This document shows positions 16,246-25,359 of a stretch of DNA of 50,966 nt, piece by piece. Every line of letters begins with the position of its first letter. The first letter of the stretch is position 1. Below the pieces are notes generated by a model that was not told the origin of the DNA, searched no databases, and worked only from the letters and a program-made list of their open reading frames with translations. Source of the DNA: Balneolaceae bacterium (GTDB lineage Bacteria > Bacteroidota > Rhodothermia > Balneolales > Balneolaceae); the NCBI GenBank assembly GCA_007118695.1, contig SKRC01000173.1, positions 1-50,966 on the forward strand, written 5' to 3'. A program made the translations under genes and the position numbers.

Positions 16246-18429
16246 ATGAGATTTCTTACCCCTTTGTCTGCTGTGTTATTAATGCTGCTAGTAGCGGCCT
16301 GTTCGACACAGCGGGTTGAAATTATCCACATAGATACGGTTATTTACCCCTCCGATGAATTTGAAGATGTTGATGAAATGATTGCCAATCCATTCTTTTC
16401 TGTAAGCCAACTGCCTTTTGAAGCTCCCAATTTTGATGTTATCAGAGATGAAGATTTTCTGCCTGCATTTGAAGAGGCAATGAACCAGCAGATTCAGGAA
16501 ATAGAAGCGATAACCAATTCTGCGGCAGAGCCGACCTTTGAGAATACCCTGGTGGCAATGGAGGAAAGCGGTCAGCTGATGACCAGGGTTCACCGGGTAT
16601 TTTTTAATATGACTTCGGCCAATACCAATGAAACCATTCAGCAAATCCAGGCGGAAATAGCACCCAGGCTGGCAGCCCACTCGGATGACATATACCTGAA
16701 CAGTGCACTTTTTGAACGGGTGGACAGCCTTTATGAGATCCGCGATGAACTGGATCTGGATGATGAATCCAGGCAGCTGCTGACAGAAACCCACAGGGAT
16801 TTTGTGCGTGCCGGGGCTCGTTTGAGTGACGAAGAGCAGGCGAGGATGCGAGACATCAACGAGCGTATCTCATCGCTGACGACCGAATTCCAGGAGAAAC
16901 TGCTGGCCATGACCAGGGAAAGAGCCGTAGTGGTCGACGATGAAGCGTTACTGGACGGCTTGAGCCCGGACCGGATAGCCGCTGCCCGGGAAGCTGCCGA
17001 AGAGCGTGGCCATGAAGGCAATTACCTTTTGAGTATCACGAATACAACCCGCCAGCCGATACTGACCAGCCTGAACAACCGGGATCTGAGGCAGCGCGTT
17101 TGGGAGGCTTCCGCTTATCGCGGAATCGGGGAAGATGACGGTATCGATACCCGGCCCATTATTCTTGAATTGGCAGAGCTGCGGGCAGAAAGATCAGAAT
17201 TGTTGGGATATCCGAACTATGCAACCTATGCACTGGAGCCTCAGACGGCTCAAAATCCGGGCCGGGTCCTCGAGATGCTCGAAGGCCTCATCCCGCCGGT
17301 CATTGCTAATACGGAGCAGGAAGCCGAACAGATTGAAGAGATGATGAGAGAGGATGGAATTGAGAATGACTTGCGGCCTTGGGACTGGGAGTACTATGCC
17401 GAAAAAGTGCGTCAGGCGAAATATGATATCGATGACGATGAGGTGCGGCCTTACTTTGAACTGAACCGTGTATTGGAAGACGGGGTTTTTTACACAATGG
17501 AAAGGCTTTACGGCATCACCTTTGAAGAGCGTTATGACCTGCCCGTCTATCATCCCGATGTGAGGGTATTTGATGTGTTTGACGAGGATGGCGAGCAGCT
17601 TGGACTGTTTTATGGCGACTTTTTTGAGCGCGACTCCAAGCGCGGAGGCGCCTGGATGAACTCCTTTGTGGTGCAATCGCATTTGCTGGATCAAAAACCT
17701 GTGGTTGTGAATGTGCTCAATATTTCAAGGCCGGCCGAAGGCGAACCGGCGCTGATCAGTTTTGATAATGTAACAACCCTGTTTCATGAAATGGGTCATG
17801 CCGTGCACGGCCTGTTCTCGGATGTCACCTACCCTTCTCTTGCAGGGACATCCGTGCCCCGCGACTTTGTTGAATTCCCGTCCACCTTTGAAGAAGACTG
17901 GGCCATTCACCCCGAGGTGCTTGAAAATTATGCCATCCACCACGAGACCGGCGAGCAGATTCCTTCCGATCTGCTTGAAAAGATCATTGCTGCCCGTGAG
18001 TTTAACCAGGGATTTGATACCCACGAGTACATGGGTGCAACCATGGTTGATATGGAATGGCACCTGCTCGGATCCGATGGGGTGCCGGATGATGTGATCG
18101 CCCATGAGGAGGCGGCCCTGGAAAAATACAATCTGGACCATGAGGCTGTGCCGCCCCGGTACCGGTCGACCTATTTCGCCCACATTTTTTCGGGGGGATA
18201 TGAGGCCAACTACTATGCATATATCTGGAGTGAGATTCTGGCGGCCGACGCTTTTGCCTATATGGAAGAGCGGGGCGGACTGACCCGTGAAAATGGGGAC
18301 CACTACCGCCAGACGATTCTTTCACGCGGCGGCAGCCGGGATGCCATGGACCTCTACCTCGACTTCAGAGGCCAGGAGCCGGATGTTGACCATCTGCTGA
18401 GGCGGCGTGGCCTGGAACCGGCTGAATAG
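16246..18429 (+). CDS. dcp: M3-family metallopeptidase, peptidyl-dipeptidase Dcp-like lipoprotein
   Basis: A 727-residue zinc peptidase that removes C-terminal dipeptides or degrades short oligopeptides. A lipoprotein signal ends at LLVAAC (Cys19), so unlike the cytoplasmic E. coli enzyme it is exported. The active site is HEMGHAVH, with HEMGH at 514-518. The third zinc ligand is Glu543 in FVEFPS, at the same 29-residue spacing as in thimet oligopeptidase. The C-terminal substrate-binding loop reads FSGGYEANYYAYIWSEILAADAF. Length is typical of Dcp. With the M14 genes on either side it suggests extracellular peptide scavenging. Confidence 0.93.
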   Translation: MRFLTPLSAVLLMLLVAACSTQRVEIIHIDTVIYPSDEFEDVDEMIANPFFSVSQLPFEAPNFDVIRDEDFLPAFEEAMNQQIQEIEAITNSAAEPTFENTLVAMEESGQLMTRVHRVFFNMTSANTNETIQQIQAEIAPRLAAHSDDIYLNSALFERVDSLYEIRDELDLDDESRQLLTETHRDFVRAGARLSDEEQARMRDINERISSLTTEFQEKLLAMTRERAVVVDDEALLDGLSPDRIAAAREAAEERGHEGNYLLSITNTTRQPILTSLNNRDLRQRVWEASAYRGIGEDDGIDTRPIILELAELRAERSELLGYPNYATYALEPQTAQNPGRVLEMLEGLIPPVIANTEQEAEQIEEMMREDGIENDLRPWDWEYYAEKVRQAKYDIDDDEVRPYFELNRVLEDGVFYTMERLYGITFEERYDLPVYHPDVRVFDVFDEDGEQLGLFYGDFFERDSKRGGAWMNSFVVQSHLLDQKPVVVNVLNISRPAEGEPALISFDNVTTLFHEMGHAVHGLFSDVTYPSLAGTSVPRDFVEFPSTFEEDWAIHPEVLENYAIHHETGEQIPSDLLEKIIAAREFNQGFDTHEYMGATMVDMEWHLLGSDGVPDDVIAHEEAALEKYNLDHEAVPPRYRSTYFAHIFSGGYEANYYAYIWSEILAADAFAYMEERGGLTRENGDHYRQTILSRGGSRDAMDLYLDFRGQEPDVDHLLRRRGLEPAE

Positions 18430-18596
18430 CAGAATAGTATAGACTAGAATAGAGAGTAGAGACTGAACCTGTCTGAAGTATTATCAAAAAAATGAATGGG
18501 GAGTTTCCTGTATTTCAAACCTGGAATTATCATGGAAACATAGATCCCGGCATCCCCTGTACAGATTTCATCATAATACGCGGTACCGCTGAATTT
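18430..18596. other. intergenic sequence left of the palindromic repeat
   Basis: It starts with a low-complexity stretch of the type TAGAATAGTATAGACTAGAATAG just after the M3 peptidase stop. The segment ACCGCTGAATTTACGAAC at the right end extends the left outer arm of the repeat element, pairing with GTTCGTAGATTCAGCG beyond the right arm. No gene is visible. Confidence 0.5.
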
Positions 18597-18741
18597 ACGA
18601 ACACCCCTCAAAATGAAGTGCTGAACGCACTTCATTTGACTCCCCTCCAGGGGAGACAGTTGTGACGCGTTCAGCGTTATCCCGATCGGGAAGGGGTGTT
18701 CGTAGATTCAGCGCCGGCTTTTGAGGGGTGTTCACAGACAA
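18597..18741. repeat. modular palindromic repeat element, copy 2
   Basis: The outer arms ACGAACACCCCT (18597-18608) and AGGGGTGTTCGT (18692-18703) are identical to copy 1. The internal hairpins occupy the same positions but some stem sequences differ: AAATGAAGTGC-TGAAC-GCACTTCATTT replaces the AATTCGTTG stem and CTCCCCT-CC-AGGGGAG replaces TCTCCCC. TCCCGATCGGGA is the third. The tail ATTCAGCGCCGG then AGGGGTGTTCACAG matches copy 1. It lies between the M3 peptidase and the MFS gene, both on the + strand. Confidence 0.8.
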
Positions 18742-18862
18742 ATCGTATATGATTTAGTTTTATGACTTTTTTCCGGAATTACCTATTCTAAACGGTTGGG
18801 GTTTTAAGGTGGAAAGTTCGACAGCGAAATTAACTAACCGGCTAAAACAAGCACTTATATTT

Positions 18863-20329
18863 ATGAATCAACAACCTGACTTATCAACGGGTGAAAAAGG
18901 CAGCACGCTTCGTGTAATATTACTCTCTGGTGTTGCTGCCATCGGTGGATTTCTTTTTGGATTTGACAGTGGCGTGATTAACGGAACAGTGGACGCCCTG
19001 CAGCAGGCGTTCGATTCCGATGCCGCGGGCACAGGTTTCAATGTGGCCTCCATGCTGCTGGGATGTGCTGCGGGGGCCTTCTTTGCCGGTTCCCTGGCTG
19101 ATAAATTCGGCCGCAAGCCGGTGATGATCGCGACGGCCGCAGCTTTTATCATCAGTGCCTGGGGATCGGGTATTTCGGGCAGTTCCGGGCAGTTTGTATT
19201 CTTCAGAATTCTTGGCGGTCTGGCTGTGGGGGGAGCAAGTGTACTCGCCCCGGCTTACATCAGTGAAATTGCCCCGCCAAAAATGCGGGGAAGGCTCACG
19301 TCCCTGCAGCAGCTGATGATTGTAGTCGGTTTGTTTGCCGCCTTTTTAAGCAACTATGTTATTGCGGGACTGGCGGGTGGAGCCTCGGAAACTTTATGGG
19401 CCGGTTATGGTGCCTGGCGCTGGATGTACTGGACGGAGATCATTCCGGCTTCGATCTTTTTGATTGCCCTGCTCTTTATTCCGGAATCGCCCCGTTACCT
19501 GGTGGCCGCTAATCGGGCCGATGAGGCCGAATCCATTCTGGCAAGGCTGATCAACCGGGTAAAAGCCAAAGAACTGGTTGATAAAATCAGGGTAACGGTG
19601 GAACAAAAGCGAAAGCCGAGGCTGTCCGATGTGATTATGAAACAAACCGGACGGCTCCATCCGATCGTCTGGGTGGGCCTGGGCCTGTCGGTGCTGCAGC
19701 AGTTCACCGGGATCAATGTCGTTTTTTATTACGGGGCTGTGCTGTGGCAGTCGGCCGGATTTACAGAGGCGGATGCCCTGTTGCAAAATGTGATCAGCGG
19801 TTCGGTCAATATCGCCTTCACGTTCCTGGCGATCTATCTGATTGACAAGGTTGGCAGAAAACCGTTGCTGCTGATCGGTGCGCTCGGCCAGGCGGTGATG
19901 CTTGGTGTGATGGCATTCATCTTTACAACCGGCGATCTGACACCGGACGGTGATTTGCAGTTGAGTCAGACGCAGGGCCTTTATGCGCTTTTGGCCGCAA
20001 ATGGTTACATCGCTTTCTTTGCGACGACCTGGGGTCCGATTATGTGGGTGCTTTTGGGTGAGATGTTCCCGAATCAGTTTCGCGGTGGCGCCCTGGCGAT
20101 TTGCGGGCTCATTCACTGGCTGTCCAACTTTACCATCACTCTGACCTTCCCGATCCTGCTTGCCTCCATTGGCCTTGGCCTGGCTTATGGCATTTATGCC
20201 GGCTTCGGTGTTGTTGCCTTTTTCTTTGTCAGGAAAATGGTCAAGGAAACGATGGGACGCACACTCGAGGAGATGTCGATGGAGCTTGACAATATTGAGC
20301 GGGAGATTGCATCGGAGGAAGAAGGCTGA
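18863..20329 (+). CDS. sugar-porter MFS transporter
   Basis: A twelve-helix inner-membrane transporter of the XylE/GLUT type, probably importing a hexose or pentose with protons. Family signatures: GFDSGVINGT in helix 1, DKFGRKPVM between helices 2 and 3, PESPRYL before the central loop, QQFTGINVVFYYG in helix 7, DKVGRKPLL between 8 and 9, and a C-terminal variant (KETMGRTLEEM) of the PETKG motif. I chose the ATG at 18863, which leaves 20 residues before helix 1; a GTG at 18809 would add 18 more. No sugar-metabolism gene is adjacent, so the substrate cannot be inferred. Confidence 0.9.
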   Translation: MNQQPDLSTGEKGSTLRVILLSGVAAIGGFLFGFDSGVINGTVDALQQAFDSDAAGTGFNVASMLLGCAAGAFFAGSLADKFGRKPVMIATAAAFIISAWGSGISGSSGQFVFFRILGGLAVGGASVLAPAYISEIAPPKMRGRLTSLQQLMIVVGLFAAFLSNYVIAGLAGGASETLWAGYGAWRWMYWTEIIPASIFLIALLFIPESPRYLVAANRADEAESILARLINRVKAKELVDKIRVTVEQKRKPRLSDVIMKQTGRLHPIVWVGLGLSVLQQFTGINVVFYYGAVLWQSAGFTEADALLQNVISGSVNIAFTFLAIYLIDKVGRKPLLLIGALGQAVMLGVMAFIFTTGDLTPDGDLQLSQTQGLYALLAANGYIAFFATTWGPIMWVLLGEMFPNQFRGGALAICGLIHWLSNFTITLTFPILLASIGLGLAYGIYAGFGVVAFFFVRKMVKETMGRTLEEMSMELDNIEREIASEEEG

Positions 20330-20700
20330 TTTGGGCCGGCCGTGGAAGCGATGAGATGCACAGTGATTTAATGGAGTTATAAGAGAAGTCAAAATTGATC
20401 CGCTTTTGGGCTACACCTGACAGGGAGCATCCGGGAGTTACTTTTGGATGCTGGGGTGGATGTTATCAATGTTGATGATTTACAGGCCGAGATGGCTTAT
20501 TGGATAAATTGGCCGGAATGCTTTTCCCGGCCGAACGTGAGTTAAACCCAAAATTATTAATTCCATTTGCAATCATTTAACCGAATTCATATATATAAAT
20601 AACAGGATTTTACAAAACTTCAATGAACTCAGATATTTGTTAACACATCTCATAAGTATGGGAATGGTGGGATTAATGATGTTGCAGTAGCCATTCTAAC
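20330..20700. other. gene-free gap before the ECF sigma gene, with one gene fragment
   Basis: 371 bases. A short remnant frame occupies 20399-20545 (listed separately). The remainder is AT-rich with the run TATATATAAATAAC near 20590 and presumably contains the sigma-factor promoter. GATATTTG near 20632 is a one-mismatch version of the TAnnTTTG element, too weak to call. Confidence 0.4.
20399..20545 (+). pseudogene. short remnant resembling a uroporphyrinogen-decarboxylase-family protein
   Basis: A 48-codon open stretch between two stops reads ...GLHLTGSIRELLLDAGVDVIN then VDDLQAEMA. This resembles the URO-D/corrinoid methyltransferase segment around the 'H(S/T)(C/D)GSIRELIPDLIEAGVDVLN' strand-loop, with the PDLI part shortened. 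There is no start codon or flanking domain. The match rests on one short motif from memory, so the assignment is tentative; it may be a deletion scar. Confidence 0.3.
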
Positions 20701-21387
20701 ATGGAGTCAAACAAGCCGATTGAACATTCGCCGGGCAGTACCACTCCGATGCTGGAAAAACAGTGGGTAAGGAGAGTTCGGGAAAATGGTGACCGTTCCG
20801 CTTTCGAAAAAATATTCCGGGCTTATTATAAGGACCTTCATGGGTTTGCCTATACCTATGTGCGGTGCAGGCAGCAGTCAGAAGATATCGTACAGACGAT
20901 CTTTTTCAGAATCTGGGAAAATAAAGAAGAATGGGACCCGCCGGGGAAAGTCCGTCACTACCTGTTTAATGCCGTTCGCAATGAAGCGTTGAATGTCATC
21001 AGGCATGCGAATGTTCAGGACGACTCAGAAGAGGAAGTGGCAGAACAGTTCAGAGATCTCAAAAGCCACTCCTATGCGGATGAAAATCCGGAGCTTATCG
21101 AGCTGAGAATTGCCATTCAAAAAGAAATTGACAACCTGCCTTCCCGCTGCAGAGAAATTTACCTGTTAAACCGGCGAAGCGGTCTCACCTACACCGAGAT
21201 AGCGGATTGCCTGGATGTGTCCATCAACACCGTCGGAACCCAAATGGGGCGGGCGTTGAAAACTCTTCGGAAAAACCTTTCGGATTTCCTGCCACTATTT
21301 ATCGCCTCCTCTATTTCAAAAATACTGTTTCAATTATACAGCGAAAAAATCTATCCATCTTTTACAGGCAGAGTATGGGAGGCGTAA
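20701..21387 (+). CDS. ECF-family RNA polymerase sigma-70 factor
   Basis: A 228-residue extracytoplasmic-function sigma factor. Region 2 includes FEKIFRAYYKDLHGFAYTYV and the -10-recognition helix QSEDIVQTIFFRIWENKEEW. Region 4 is the helix-turn-helix LTYTEIADCLDVSINTVGTQMGRALKTLRK. It has a 35-residue C-terminal hydrophobic tail (FLPLFIASSISKILFQLY). A FecR-type anti-sigma gene and a SusC-type receptor N-terminus follow on the same strand. This is the standard arrangement in which a TonB-dependent receptor signals through FecR to free the sigma factor. Confidence 0.93.
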   Translation: MESNKPIEHSPGSTTPMLEKQWVRRVRENGDRSAFEKIFRAYYKDLHGFAYTYVRCRQQSEDIVQTIFFRIWENKEEWDPPGKVRHYLFNAVRNEALNVIRHANVQDDSEEEVAEQFRDLKSHSYADENPELIELRIAIQKEIDNLPSRCREIYLLNRRSGLTYTEIADCLDVSINTVGTQMGRALKTLRKNLSDFLPLFIASSISKILFQLYSEKIYPSFTGRVWEA

Positions 21388-21501
21388 CCATGCTGCTTTT
21401 TTGAGCTTACATGCCTTTCGTTTGAGAACTATTCGGGAAATAAAATCACCAAATTAAAAAATTTAATTTTTTTGTCACGGTCTTCCCCATCTCGTGTGCA
21501 A

Positions 21502-21509
21502 TAGCTTTG
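21502..21509 (+). promoter_or_regulatory. possible -7 element upstream of the FecR gene
   Basis: TAGCTTTG matches the Bacteroidota -7 consensus TAnnTTTG, 42 bases before the FecR start. The nearest upstream TTTG is too far (27 bases) for a normal -33 element. A chance match is quite possible. Confidence 0.25.
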
Positions 21510-21550
21510 TAAATGAACAATAAACGTATAACAAAACTTTGAAAAAAAGG

Positions 21551-22675
21551 ATGAACCGGAACATTCCATGGGAAACACTGGCCAGGTATTTTGCCGGAGA
21601 ACTAACCACAGAGGAATCTGAAAAAATGGAAACCTGGATAAAAGCAGACCCGGAGAGGGAAGAGCAGGTCAGGTATTTATATAGAATATGGGAAGAGTCG
21701 GAAGTTTTGCCATACGAGCTTGATGTGGATATTGCATGGGAAACACTTGAAGGTAACATTGAACGATTTGACAAGAGGTTGCAAACCCTGGATCAATCGG
21801 CCACCGGAGAGATGAAAAAGAAAAGGCTCTCCGATCTGAGAGTGTTAGAGAAATCCGCCCAAAAACCCGGAAGAATCGGGCGCCGGATTGTAATGGTTGC
21901 TGCATCAGTTTTGATCATACTTTCAGCAGGTTTCTTTACTCATAATTATTATCTGGAACTGCAAGAGGCTGAAAAAGCAGGAGAACTTGCCGTTGAGGAG
22001 TTAACAACACGAGATGGTGAAAGGGCTATTTATTCACTCAGTGACGGCTCAAGAGTCATTCTTCATGCCGGCAGCCGGCTTGAGGTACCTGTAAATTTTA
22101 ATAATGAAAATCGGGAGCTATTTCTGGTAGGGGAAGCCTATTTTGAGGTGTCTCATGATCCGGACAAACCGTTCGTTGTGAACTCTGAAGAAGCCTATAC
22201 CCGCGTTTTGGGAACAAAATTCCTGGTTCAGGCCTGGCCGGAAGAAAGCAGGAATGTTGAGGTGATAGTTGAAGAAGGAAGGGTTGCTTTGGGTGATAAA
22301 CGGACTATTTCAACCACGGCTCAGCAAGAAGTGGTAATTACACTTAATCAAAAAGGTGTGCTGACCGCTGAAGATGGGCCAAGTGTCTCTGATGTAACGG
22401 ACCTGCATTGGCACCTTGGCTGGACAGAAGGCCGCCTTGTATTTGAAGACAGACAGCTAAGCGAAATCCTGCCGCGGCTGGAGCGCTGGTATGCGGTGGA
22501 AATTAATTCGGAAACCGATGAGATCGCTGAGAAAAGGCTCACCGCAGAAATCGACTACAGCCAGCCGATGACAGAAGTGTTGATGGGGATTGCCCTGTCT
22601 CTTGATTTGGAAATAGATAAAGAGGATCGAAAAATCACTTTTCGTGCATCGGGTGATCAGCAAGGCCAAATTTAG
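21551..22675 (+). CDS. FecR-family anti-sigma factor
   Basis: Inner-membrane anti-sigma/signal-transducing protein of about 374 residues. The N-terminal cytoplasmic part (PWETLARYFAGELTTEE) would hold the sigma factor. A single membrane helix lies near residues 112-132 (IVMVAASVLIILSAGFF). The periplasmic FecR domain is recognised by TRDGERAIYSLSDGSRVILHAG, LEVPVNF, ELFLVGEAYFEVSHD and FVVNSEEAYTRVLGTKFLV, and the C-terminal DUF4974 domain by WTEGRLVFEDRQLSEILPRL. The start is ATG 21551 or TTG 21539. It would normally receive the signal from the receptor STN domain encoded next, which survives only as a truncated protein. Confidence 0.92.
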   Translation: MNRNIPWETLARYFAGELTTEESEKMETWIKADPEREEQVRYLYRIWEESEVLPYELDVDIAWETLEGNIERFDKRLQTLDQSATGEMKKKRLSDLRVLEKSAQKPGRIGRRIVMVAASVLIILSAGFFTHNYYLELQEAEKAGELAVEELTTRDGERAIYSLSDGSRVILHAGSRLEVPVNFNNENRELFLVGEAYFEVSHDPDKPFVVNSEEAYTRVLGTKFLVQAWPEESRNVEVIVEEGRVALGDKRTISTTAQQEVVITLNQKGVLTAEDGPSVSDVTDLHWHLGWTEGRLVFEDRQLSEILPRLERWYAVEINSETDEIAEKRLTAEIDYSQPMTEVLMGIALSLDLEIDKEDRKITFRASGDQQGQI

Positions 22676-22734
22676 TTATCCGGTTTGAGTCAAACGTTCG
22701 TGATATAGAATTTTAAAATCCAACACAACGCATA

Positions 22735-23751
22735 ATGAGGACAGCCATGCAAACTATTATGATACGAACGATTGGGATGATATTATTGATATTTTTCGTA
22801 GTTCCATCTCTTATAGCACAGCAGATTGATTCAATATCGGAAGATATTGATGAGGTATTGGCACTGCAAAATCAAATGCCTGATATAGACAGTGAAGCCT
22901 ATGCATTTCTGAATCAGGAAATCGAACTTCATTTTACGAATCTGAGCATTGAAGAAGTGTTAAAAACGATTGCAGAAAAAGCTGATTTAAAATTGATGTA
23001 CCGGAAAGTGCTTTTACCAGATGACAAGAAGTTTACATATGAAAATAGTTCTATGACAGTATATGAAGTACTCTGGGAGGTATTGGAAGGAACTGGTTTG
23101 CAGTTTGCAATTTCTAATAGTGGACAGTTAATTTTACTGAAAAAGAAAATTCCTGAGATTTTGGAACACGAAATCTTCCAGCCCACAATCCGGGGGCAGG
23201 TAGTAGATGCTCAGTCTGGAGAAAGTATTCCAGGTGTTAACGTAGCTGTTGAGGGTACGAACATTGGTACAATCACAGATGTTGACGGAGAGTATGAACT
23301 CACATTACCATATGATGATGTTGAAATTGTATTTTCATTTGTTGGTTATCAAACCAAGAGAATTACATATGCAAATCAGGAAGTAATTGATGTCTCACTT
23401 CAACAGGAAATAGGGAGGCTCGATGAAGTAATTGTGATTGGATATGGAACTGTTGAAAGACGTGACTTGACAGGATCGGTTGAAAGTGTGAGGGCAGAAA
23501 CATTTCAAAGTCAAGGAATGACTCAATTAGGAGATATGCTTACAGAAGGATATGATGTTTGGGATTTTGATGATGGAAGCGTGCCTGTCGCTGTGAAATC
23601 AAATATTGATACTGGAACGCATGCAAAAGTTGGGTATGCAACGGTAACTCATCGGTTTGAGAATCCGGGTGATTATCTGGTTAAAGTACAGCGTGAGACT
23701 TCCGAGGGTACGGCTACAGCGCATCTTTATGTGGAGGTAATCGCTCCCTGA
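22735..23751 (+). CDS. truncated SusC/TonB-dependent receptor N-terminus fused to a PKD-like tail
   Basis: A 338-residue chimera. Residues 1-~29 are a signal peptide (cleavage near LIAQ). Residues ~60-135 are an STN signalling domain (IEEVLKTIAEKADLKLMYR and SSMTVYEVLWEVLEGTGLQF). Residues ~150-225 are the carboxypeptidase-regulatory domain (IRGQVVDAQSGESIPGVNV). The plug start LDEVIVIGYGTVERRDLTGS follows. After TQLGDMLTEG (residue 272) the receptor stops abruptly and continues in frame as YDVWDFDDG...YATVTHRFENPGDYLVKV, a PKD-like domain end. The barrel and the usual SusD partner are missing, so it cannot transport. It might still signal to FecR, or be a decaying deletion product. Confidence 0.8.
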   Translation: MRTAMQTIMIRTIGMILLIFFVVPSLIAQQIDSISEDIDEVLALQNQMPDIDSEAYAFLNQEIELHFTNLSIEEVLKTIAEKADLKLMYRKVLLPDDKKFTYENSSMTVYEVLWEVLEGTGLQFAISNSGQLILLKKKIPEILEHEIFQPTIRGQVVDAQSGESIPGVNVAVEGTNIGTITDVDGEYELTLPYDDVEIVFSFVGYQTKRITYANQEVIDVSLQQEIGRLDEVIVIGYGTVERRDLTGSVESVRAETFQSQGMTQLGDMLTEGYDVWDFDDGSVPVAVKSNIDTGTHAKVGYATVTHRFENPGDYLVKVQRETSEGTATAHLYVEVIAP

Positions 23752-23789
23752 TTTCGATGAACTTGCAATAATAAACTGGAGAAAACCTA

Positions 23790-25022
23790 ATGATACATAA
23801 GTTAAATCCCATCGTATATCTGCAAATAGCAAGTATATTTTTTATAGTTCAATTCTCAGCGTGTGCCCAGGAAGAGAACAGAATTACCCCCCTTACTACA
23901 GAAGATTTTCGTTTTGATGGACCACTTGGTTCCGATGGCGCTCATATCGTAGAGATCGATACCAATTATTTCAAAATCACGCTTGATCATGCGCCCAATC
24001 AACCAGGCTGGCCAAATAAATTGAACTTTGAGATCCATCAAAATGCAAAAGGAAATGATCTGACCCTGGAAGTTGAATTTGAAGGCGGCCCCGGTATGTC
24101 TTTTAATGAGTATGCTCAATCCTGGTCTTACGATGGTTTAAACTGGAATCCGGTTCATTGGAAATATGGTAGAGATGAATCTCCTCAATATGATATACTA
24201 AAATTACCCGTATTTGAAGAAGATCATGTTTATGTGGGAACCCAGGTGCCCATGTCGTTTGAGGATGCTGAAGGGATGAAAAAGAAATGGGAGGAGCACC
24301 CGCATACCTCACTCCACACAATTGGTGAGTCAATTCATGGACGCCCGCTGTACCGGTTGGAAATTACCGATCCGACAAGTCCTTTTGCTCCGGAAAATCG
24401 ATGGGTACACTATTTCGCAAATCAACATCCCGGGGAGCACAATTCCCAATGGCGCATGGCGGGTATGGTGGACTGGATATTGAGTGAAGAGGGAGAGGAT
24501 TTCAGACAGAGAAGTATTTCGCATTTTATATTTTTTATGAGCCCTGATGCGCCAACCTATGGCTGGTATCGCGTAAACCGGGAAGGGATAGATATGAATC
24601 GATCTTATCGCCCGGAAGGTTCAAACAGGGAAGAGCAGACACACGAAGCCTATCTCTGGCAAAAGGACCTGGAAGAATTGATGGCTTCGGAAACGCCGGT
24701 AACAACCATCTGGGCGATGCATACCTGGCAGGGAATTGTGGAACCGTTATTACGTCCCGGACCGGAAATAGGTTCGACATTGGGACCCTGGACAGAATTT
24801 CGGGATATTATAAAGAAAAATGATCCTGATTCTCTAGTCAAACCCCTGGCAGTACGGGAAGGTATGCCCGGATACGGAGCCGTAAGCTGGACAGAAGGGC
24901 CGCATGAACAGTTTGGAATTACAGCTATTCTGTGTGAAGGAGCCGGAGCTTTCTATACCAAAGAAATAAATGTTGTATCAGGTGAAGTATTAATTAAAAG
25001 TATTGCAGAATACTATAATTAG
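23790..25022 (+). CDS. M14-family zinc carboxypeptidase lipoprotein (cytosolic-carboxypeptidase-like type)
   Basis: A 410-residue exported peptidase with lipobox IVQFSAC (Cys25). Residues ~35-130 form the N-terminal beta domain seen in the CCP-like M14 branch. The zinc site starts at HPGE (His213, Glu216); IDMNRSY is the substrate-binding segment, His in WAMHTWQG the third ligand, and ILCEGAGAF carries the candidate catalytic glutamate. Bacterial members of this branch act on peptides or peptidoglycan-derived substrates; specificity cannot be read here. It follows the truncated receptor by 38 bases. Confidence 0.88.
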   Translation: MIHKLNPIVYLQIASIFFIVQFSACAQEENRITPLTTEDFRFDGPLGSDGAHIVEIDTNYFKITLDHAPNQPGWPNKLNFEIHQNAKGNDLTLEVEFEGGPGMSFNEYAQSWSYDGLNWNPVHWKYGRDESPQYDILKLPVFEEDHVYVGTQVPMSFEDAEGMKKKWEEHPHTSLHTIGESIHGRPLYRLEITDPTSPFAPENRWVHYFANQHPGEHNSQWRMAGMVDWILSEEGEDFRQRSISHFIFFMSPDAPTYGWYRVNREGIDMNRSYRPEGSNREEQTHEAYLWQKDLEELMASETPVTTIWAMHTWQGIVEPLLRPGPEIGSTLGPWTEFRDIIKKNDPDSLVKPLAVREGMPGYGAVSWTEGPHEQFGITAILCEGAGAFYTKEINVVSGEVLIKSIAEYYN

Positions 25023-25087
25023 TCGATCATTAAGATCTTAATATGTGTATTGGATTAACGGAATAACCACCATTTGTTGACGGACCG

Positions 25088-25266
25088 TTGGCCGGTGATC
25101 CGGCTTTTGCTGACATGTTGGATGACTGTAAAGAAAAGATTTGTGGATCGCAATAATTACGGAAGTTCCCTGGTTTATCAAATGGATTTATCAGAATCAA
25201 AATAAATACGTTTTTGAAGAACCTGAATATTCGCATGCAAGTCGAGCAGAAGTTCAGACGGGATAA
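25088..25266 (+). pseudogene. C-terminal remnant of a sulfatase gene
   Basis: LAGDPAFADMLDD in one frame matches LAGDPAYADVLEE in the intact sulfatase at 25889-27502. After a stop and a frameshift, PWFIKWIYQNQNKYVFEEPEY matches PWYIKWVYRDQSEYAFEEPEY, the last residues of that intact protein. At DNA level TTTTGAAGAACCTGAATAT is identical in both. It is therefore the decayed tail of a close paralogue, with its body deleted, lying next to the M14 gene. Confidence 0.8.
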
Positions 25267-25359
25267 ATTTCAACTTTTTGGAGTTAAATCCAACCCTTTT
25301 GGTGTGCTCTATAAAGTAGGAGAACATGCAAATAATCTTCTGTAAATACAGAGCAGCCT

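Noticed and set aside
19394-20392. 332-codon minus-strand open frame under the MFS gene
   Set aside because: It is antisense to an intact MFS transporter and shows no protein-family features.
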